The position numbers and the translations under genes were made by a program. Below, piece after piece: positions 49,886 through 55,800 of a stretch of DNA of 64,000 nucleotides. The notes below the pieces were generated by a model. That model had not been told where the DNA came from. It searched no databases and saw only the letters and a list, made by a program, of their open reading frames with translations. Numbering within the stretch: position 1 is the stretch's first letter; each line of letters starts with the position of its first letter. The DNA is from Meghimatium bilineatum (taxonomy: Eukaryota > Mollusca > Gastropoda > Stylommatophora > Philomycidae): positions 49,891,832 through 49,955,831 of the forward strand of contig CM067298.1 of the NCBI GenBank assembly GCA_034231615.1, in the 5' to 3' direction.

Positions 49886-52800
49886 GATAAACGTGTGCCT
49901 TATTGCACAAAACAATAAAACACGATTAAGGACATTGATACAAATTGGTTACGGTGCCATGGTTCAAGGTTTTATTATGTTATCCCTACCTTTCATTAAA
50001 TATGTGGCAAGTATAGACAAAAGTGTTGCTATGACCAACTTCTCTTGTAGACTGGACACAGAGGTCAACGTAGATAAACATAATCCATGACAATAAGAAC
50101 AACAATAATAGTGAATAATATCCAGATACATTATAAACGAATAAAACAAATGAGGTCACTTTCTCCATTGATGAGGTCTTTACATATGAATCCCGTAATA
50201 TAATTTGCGTGATCATATGTATACGCTGCGGTAAGGGATATATCGGTGAAACTGGCTTACGACTGAGCAACTGCTTCTGAAACCATCATTATGCCATTAA
50301 ACACAGAACACCAACTCATGTGGGCAATAACTTCAATGACAATGACCACCGTGGTGTCCTTGATATTCAGGTCACTGCCATCATATTCTGCACCACCGAC
50401 GATAGATCTAGGTACGCCCTAGAAAAGCGTCTTATTTTTTAGTTGGGTACCCTCAAGCCATTTGGACTCAATTCCGACCACTCTTTTGCCTAGTTATCGG
50501 TAGTAGTGGTCTTTGTATTTATTCATTTTATGCCGTTATTTACCTCATCTTTCTGTTCGTTCCAGTTCCACCTATATTATCGTCTTTGTGTACTTTCTGC
50601 TCTTATCCTTCCGGTATCTCACATTCATACTTCACTCGGACATGTTTGTTGTGTGGTAGTCATTTTTACTCGTCGTCTTTTTATGTTATGTGCGTATCTT
50701 GACAAAGGCCTTTTGGTTCGAAACGTCGATTATGTTATGTGTATTTCTATTTGTATTATATCATGTGTTCTGTTGTGTATATGATTTCACGTAAGCATCC
50801 GACAGTGATAGTGTGACATTCGTCATTCAGTAGATATTCATAACCTGTCTCCCACGTGAGATTTATATTATCCATACTGAATGATTCTTCTGTCTGAGCA
50901 AGTCGCTGACTTATTACCCTTGAGTTTGCGTCTCTGTATTCCCCATCGTCCTTACTATGTCTTATTACAACACTCTGCCCTTGTGTATAGAATATGCTTT
51001 CATGTAGTGCAATTATCAGCCTGCGCTTCAAAATTTTTAGTGTAGATTGATGTTTATTTCATTAAGTGTTTAGACATCTTTGATATTCACACGTGGTCTA
51101 CTTTGCACCCACTTCCCTTTAGAAAGTTCACCAATATATATAGATTGTGTGAAGTATCATTACAATAAACAAACATTGATTTCTGAATAAATAATGCACA
51201 TCTAACTTAACGTGTTATACACAGTGAGCATACACACTAGTATACCATCTGCACACTTCGATTTTCACCTTCCTTGGTATTACTAACCTCTCAGCCAACC
51301 AACCACCAGGAATCTGAGTTATCATATAGCCCCAGAAAAAGGAGCTGGCCAATAGACCTTGAATTTTAGCCGGCCATACAAATTCTCCTTTCTTGGTTTA
51401 GAAGAAATAAAATAAGATTTCATTTAAATAGTGCATGATTCTAAACTAGATAATTTTGTGTTTTATTTCAACATATTATTGGTGATCGTTCTAACTACTG
51501 CTTATTAGCAGGTTGCAGTCTGAAGAACTAATTGAGTTGTGTCACAGTTTACAGCGTGGCTGCGATATCCATGCATTTCGACCTGAAAGAACCGATATTA
51601 ATATGTATTTTAGATTACTTTGATCTATGGAGATGGGATTTCCAACTTTACACTCAGGTTATCTTAGTCTTCATTTGCGATATGTTGATTCTTGTTTTCG
51701 GAATAAGCGTCACATCACCGGGGCCATTCCCATATATTTTCTGCTTGCGGTTGCGTCAGCCATTTCAAAGTGTATACGCTCAGTTTCCCTGTATTGCTGA
51801 TTATGCGTTCTTCTGATCTTTCCAGAGAGGAAACACGTTCTCCCAACGCCTCTAGTCTCTCCTATTTCCACCATTTTCTGAATATGTAAATTTTTCGTTC
51901 GACCACCTCCTCGTTTTCTCGTAGGGTATCTAAGGCTGCTCTAATCCATTCAATTCTGTCTCCTCCTATCTGGGTGCCGTTCACCAAGGCTTTACATGCC
52001 AATACATCTGCTCTCGTTTCCCCTGATCCCAGCATGACCTGAACAGTAGATCTATGTAATGTTCCACACGTTGTTCAGAAGGTGATCCATTCAGTTTTGA
52101 TCATACAGTTTTCTATCTTGCGCAGCATACTTTGAGAGTCCGATAGAATAACTGAGTCTGTTGGTGATTGCATCACTAGCCAAGTGAGAGCTGCTGTCAA
52201 CGCTTATATTTCCATTCTCATACTAGATGTTGTAGTGGGGTATGCAGTTGACTTCGCAGTTAATTTCTTGTAATTTTGGTAGGCCACGAAACTCCAACCA
52301 CTTGTTTGTTTCTTGTGTTACTGAGCCATCTGTGTAAATTATTGTATCGTGCGGCTTTAGTGCTGCGGTATGCGTTCTTGGGTAATTCTATCTGTTCTGA
52401 TGGCAGCCCAGTCGCGGCAATCTCTTCGCATATGTATCACAACTGTTGTCAATAAATTTCTCTCTTTACCAAATATCACCCATTCATAGCCTCTTCCTAC
52501 TTTCTCCAGCTCACAAAATCTGCTTAGGATGTCTTCTGCTTCTGCCATCCAAGACTTTTCTCTCTTGATACGCTATCCTTTTGTGTTGTCTAAAGATTGG
52601 TGTAAGAGGTGATGATCATTATTGGCGACCTTGAAATATTCTTTAACCTGCGCTATTTTATGTCTTGCTTTGATGCTCGGTAGGTCTAGGAGAAACCTCA
52701 TGGCCGCGATAGGTATATCTCTTGTACATCCTAGGGCAGCCCTCATGGCCTCGTATTGAACTATCTCCGGTCTATTCACCTGTGTTAGCGACAGTTTACG

Positions 52801-55800
52801 TAAACCTAATCCATAGTCCAACACAGATAATATCACCGCCTACATCATCTTAAAAAGGGATCGTTGCGGCATCTCTGCAGATGCCATGATTTTTATTGCA
52901 TTGACACCCTTCCTAGCTTTCTGAATGACATTGTACACATGTTTCGTGAAATATTGACTTCTATCAAAAGTAATCCCTAGATATTTCATAGTCTACTCAC
53001 TGTCAATATTGATGCCCATGCAGGTGGCTGTTGGTAGTGAGTCTGTGACTATGTTGTTATTCAGATAGAATCAGACGATCTTTGCCTTGGTGGGATTGAT
53101 GACTGCCTTGCAGTGAGTGTACCAGAGGACACACGTTCTAGATTACTTTTGACGCCATCAGTCATGTCTCTTGTATTTCTGCCGTACGTGTACAGCAAGA
53201 GATCATCCGCATATGTTAGTATCCTGCTGGGCCCAGCCTCCTGAAGCTATTTTGTATGTGCAGACATTAAAGATTAGAGGTGATATTGGCGATCCATTAG
53301 GCAACCCCTGTGCTATAGTTTTGATCTGTGATGTCCAAGATCCCAATCTTAAAGAAACTGGTCTGGACATCAGCACCATTGCTATATATCGAATTATCCA
53401 GGAGTCGATGCTGAGCAAAATGTATCAGCAAATGTATGAGCTGTTTGAATATGATTCTGTTGTAATCAACTTCTATGTCGGTCGTGGCGACCATTGTTTT
53501 ATCCTGTGCCTGAAATTCCTCGCAGCAATTGAAATGTACGACATGTTATAACTTTGCTATTCCTTACCTACCATTCGGATACAACAATACACTAAGGTTT
53601 TGTTTATTTGAATTGTAATATCTCCGTGAGCCTGTTAAATACAATACTCGAATATTGACTAACGGGAGATATCAATGTATGTATTAAAAAATACAATATC
53701 CCATACAGTACCTTCTGCATTGGCCGGTCGACTTACTATGCCTTTAAAGATAATATAGAACACCAAGGAGATCACGTGATGGACACAGTAAATTCCCTCT
53801 TTGCCTTCTCTTGTTTCTTCTCCCTGTTAGTATATTGTGCAGCAAATTGTATGCCGTTCACTGATAGAGACAACGCTAATTCCACCACTGTCTTCACCCC
53901 AGACATATATGCCCTATTGCAATAGACCACAGGTGAGCAAACCTTCGCATTACGATGATATCGAAAAATGTTGCATATACCATGTACAGCAACAAAGACA
54001 AACAAAGAAGTATTACAATCCTCAAACATCGAAGAGGGCTGGCTCCTAAATAACATCATAACAAGAGAGATAAACTGATAATCTAAAAAGACATAACATC
54101 ATTGAAAGACTAATTAGCAGATGGCAGAGTACACGGCAGCAGAGAAAGAGACCGCCCAAGACGACAATTGATGCATGAAATATCAGACTGTAAAAACATG
54201 TCCCTGGTAGGCAGGTCAACTCGCCCTATATTGCGAGGTGTTCAGAGTGTCTATAAAGTAGACGACGTTCTGAAAAGAATATGTCACACGATGATGTCAG
54301 GTATACAAATATTTTATCTGGTCGGTGGCTAGGTCGAGCTTTTCTGGTATGGTGTTGAACAAACAAGTTTTTATTTTAGCCACATGGAGCTTCAATTAGT
54401 GTTTACAGAACTGCTTGCTGGGTTCTTCTTTGTTTGTTTGATTGAGAAGCACATGAATTGCGAGCGATTCGCTCTTACTTCCTATGTGCAGTGGTATGGG
54501 TTTTTTTTTCATACACAGGAGACTTCAGCTTTCGATTAGTGTAATGTCTATTTAATGAGCTTTCTACTCAGAACGGGGGGGGGGGGGATGTTATGTTGAA
54601 ATAGCATTACTGCAATGACATGTTACAAAGCGTCCATAAAAAAACCGCAATATAATGGCATGTCATCTACTAAGGATTTCTATTTCATGGGTGGTTTGTC
54701 TAGTGAGCCATTGGTGAGAACCACAGATACAACCGCATGCGTTGCTTTGATCTTAATTGTAATTTTTTATCAGAGCTGGTCACAAAAAGTGGCTTTGTGA
54801 ACTAGAATTTATCTTCTTGTCGTAATTTGCACATTACTTACATACATGCACTGCTTGCTAACATACGATGTATTTCCCGTGAACATAATACTTCTTCACA
54901 TAGAGTTATGTACAGTGATTATGAGTTTATCATAACAATCGTGGTCTCACATTCAGTTCAAACTTGAAGTGTAATTCGTTTTAAACTCTTTCAGTCCAAC
55001 TGCATTTACTATCTGAATAACCCATGATCTGAATAACCCGTAATTATATATAACCCGGGAGCCGCGTTATCGCAGTGGTTAGCGCACTGGCTTCGCATAT
55101 GTGTGATCCTGTGTTTATTCCCCAGTTGAGGCGGAAATGTTTTCAGATCGCAACGGCTCCCAGGTCGACCCAGCCTTAAATGGGTACCGGATTAATCTGG
55201 GAAGTAAAGACTGCGAGGGAGAGGAGATGGCTACCGCCCTCATTTGCAGAGCCTGTGAAATGTGAGATCGCTAACATCTCACACCCCTACTGCATTAATA
55301 AATGCTATGGGTTACTTTACTTTTTTACTATATATAACCCGCCATATTACGTTATGCTTGTTCCGTTGAAATAATATAGCAGACAGAGACAATACAGACC
55401 CGTCAGCTAAATCCTGAACTCCTAGACGTTTATTTATGGCACATCATGCTGATTAAAATTACTGTATGCGCGGATATCTGCTATCAAAATATATTACATT
55501 AGCTACCTGTCATTGAAGCTGCGGCGGTTCATTGATACAAAACAACGGAAACACACAAAAATTAAGTTCTTTGGACTACATGCTGGAAAACTAGTCATGT
55601 TGAAAGCTTGTAGGAATATTGAACAAGAGACATTTAGACTTAGTTTTGGAGCAATCCATACGACAAATATGCTGAAAACAGTGTTCCTCGACGACAGCTT
55701 TCGTGTGATGTCGAAAATTAATGATTTAAAAACGCAGCAAGTTTTATTGTACACATAAAGTTCTCAACACTTTAGGGGCAAATACATTTCGCTCTCTTTA

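Noticed and set aside
49671-50090. 139-codon frame rich in Ile/Tyr
   Set aside because: It is produced by the (AT)n tract. The real signal there is a LINE on the other strand.
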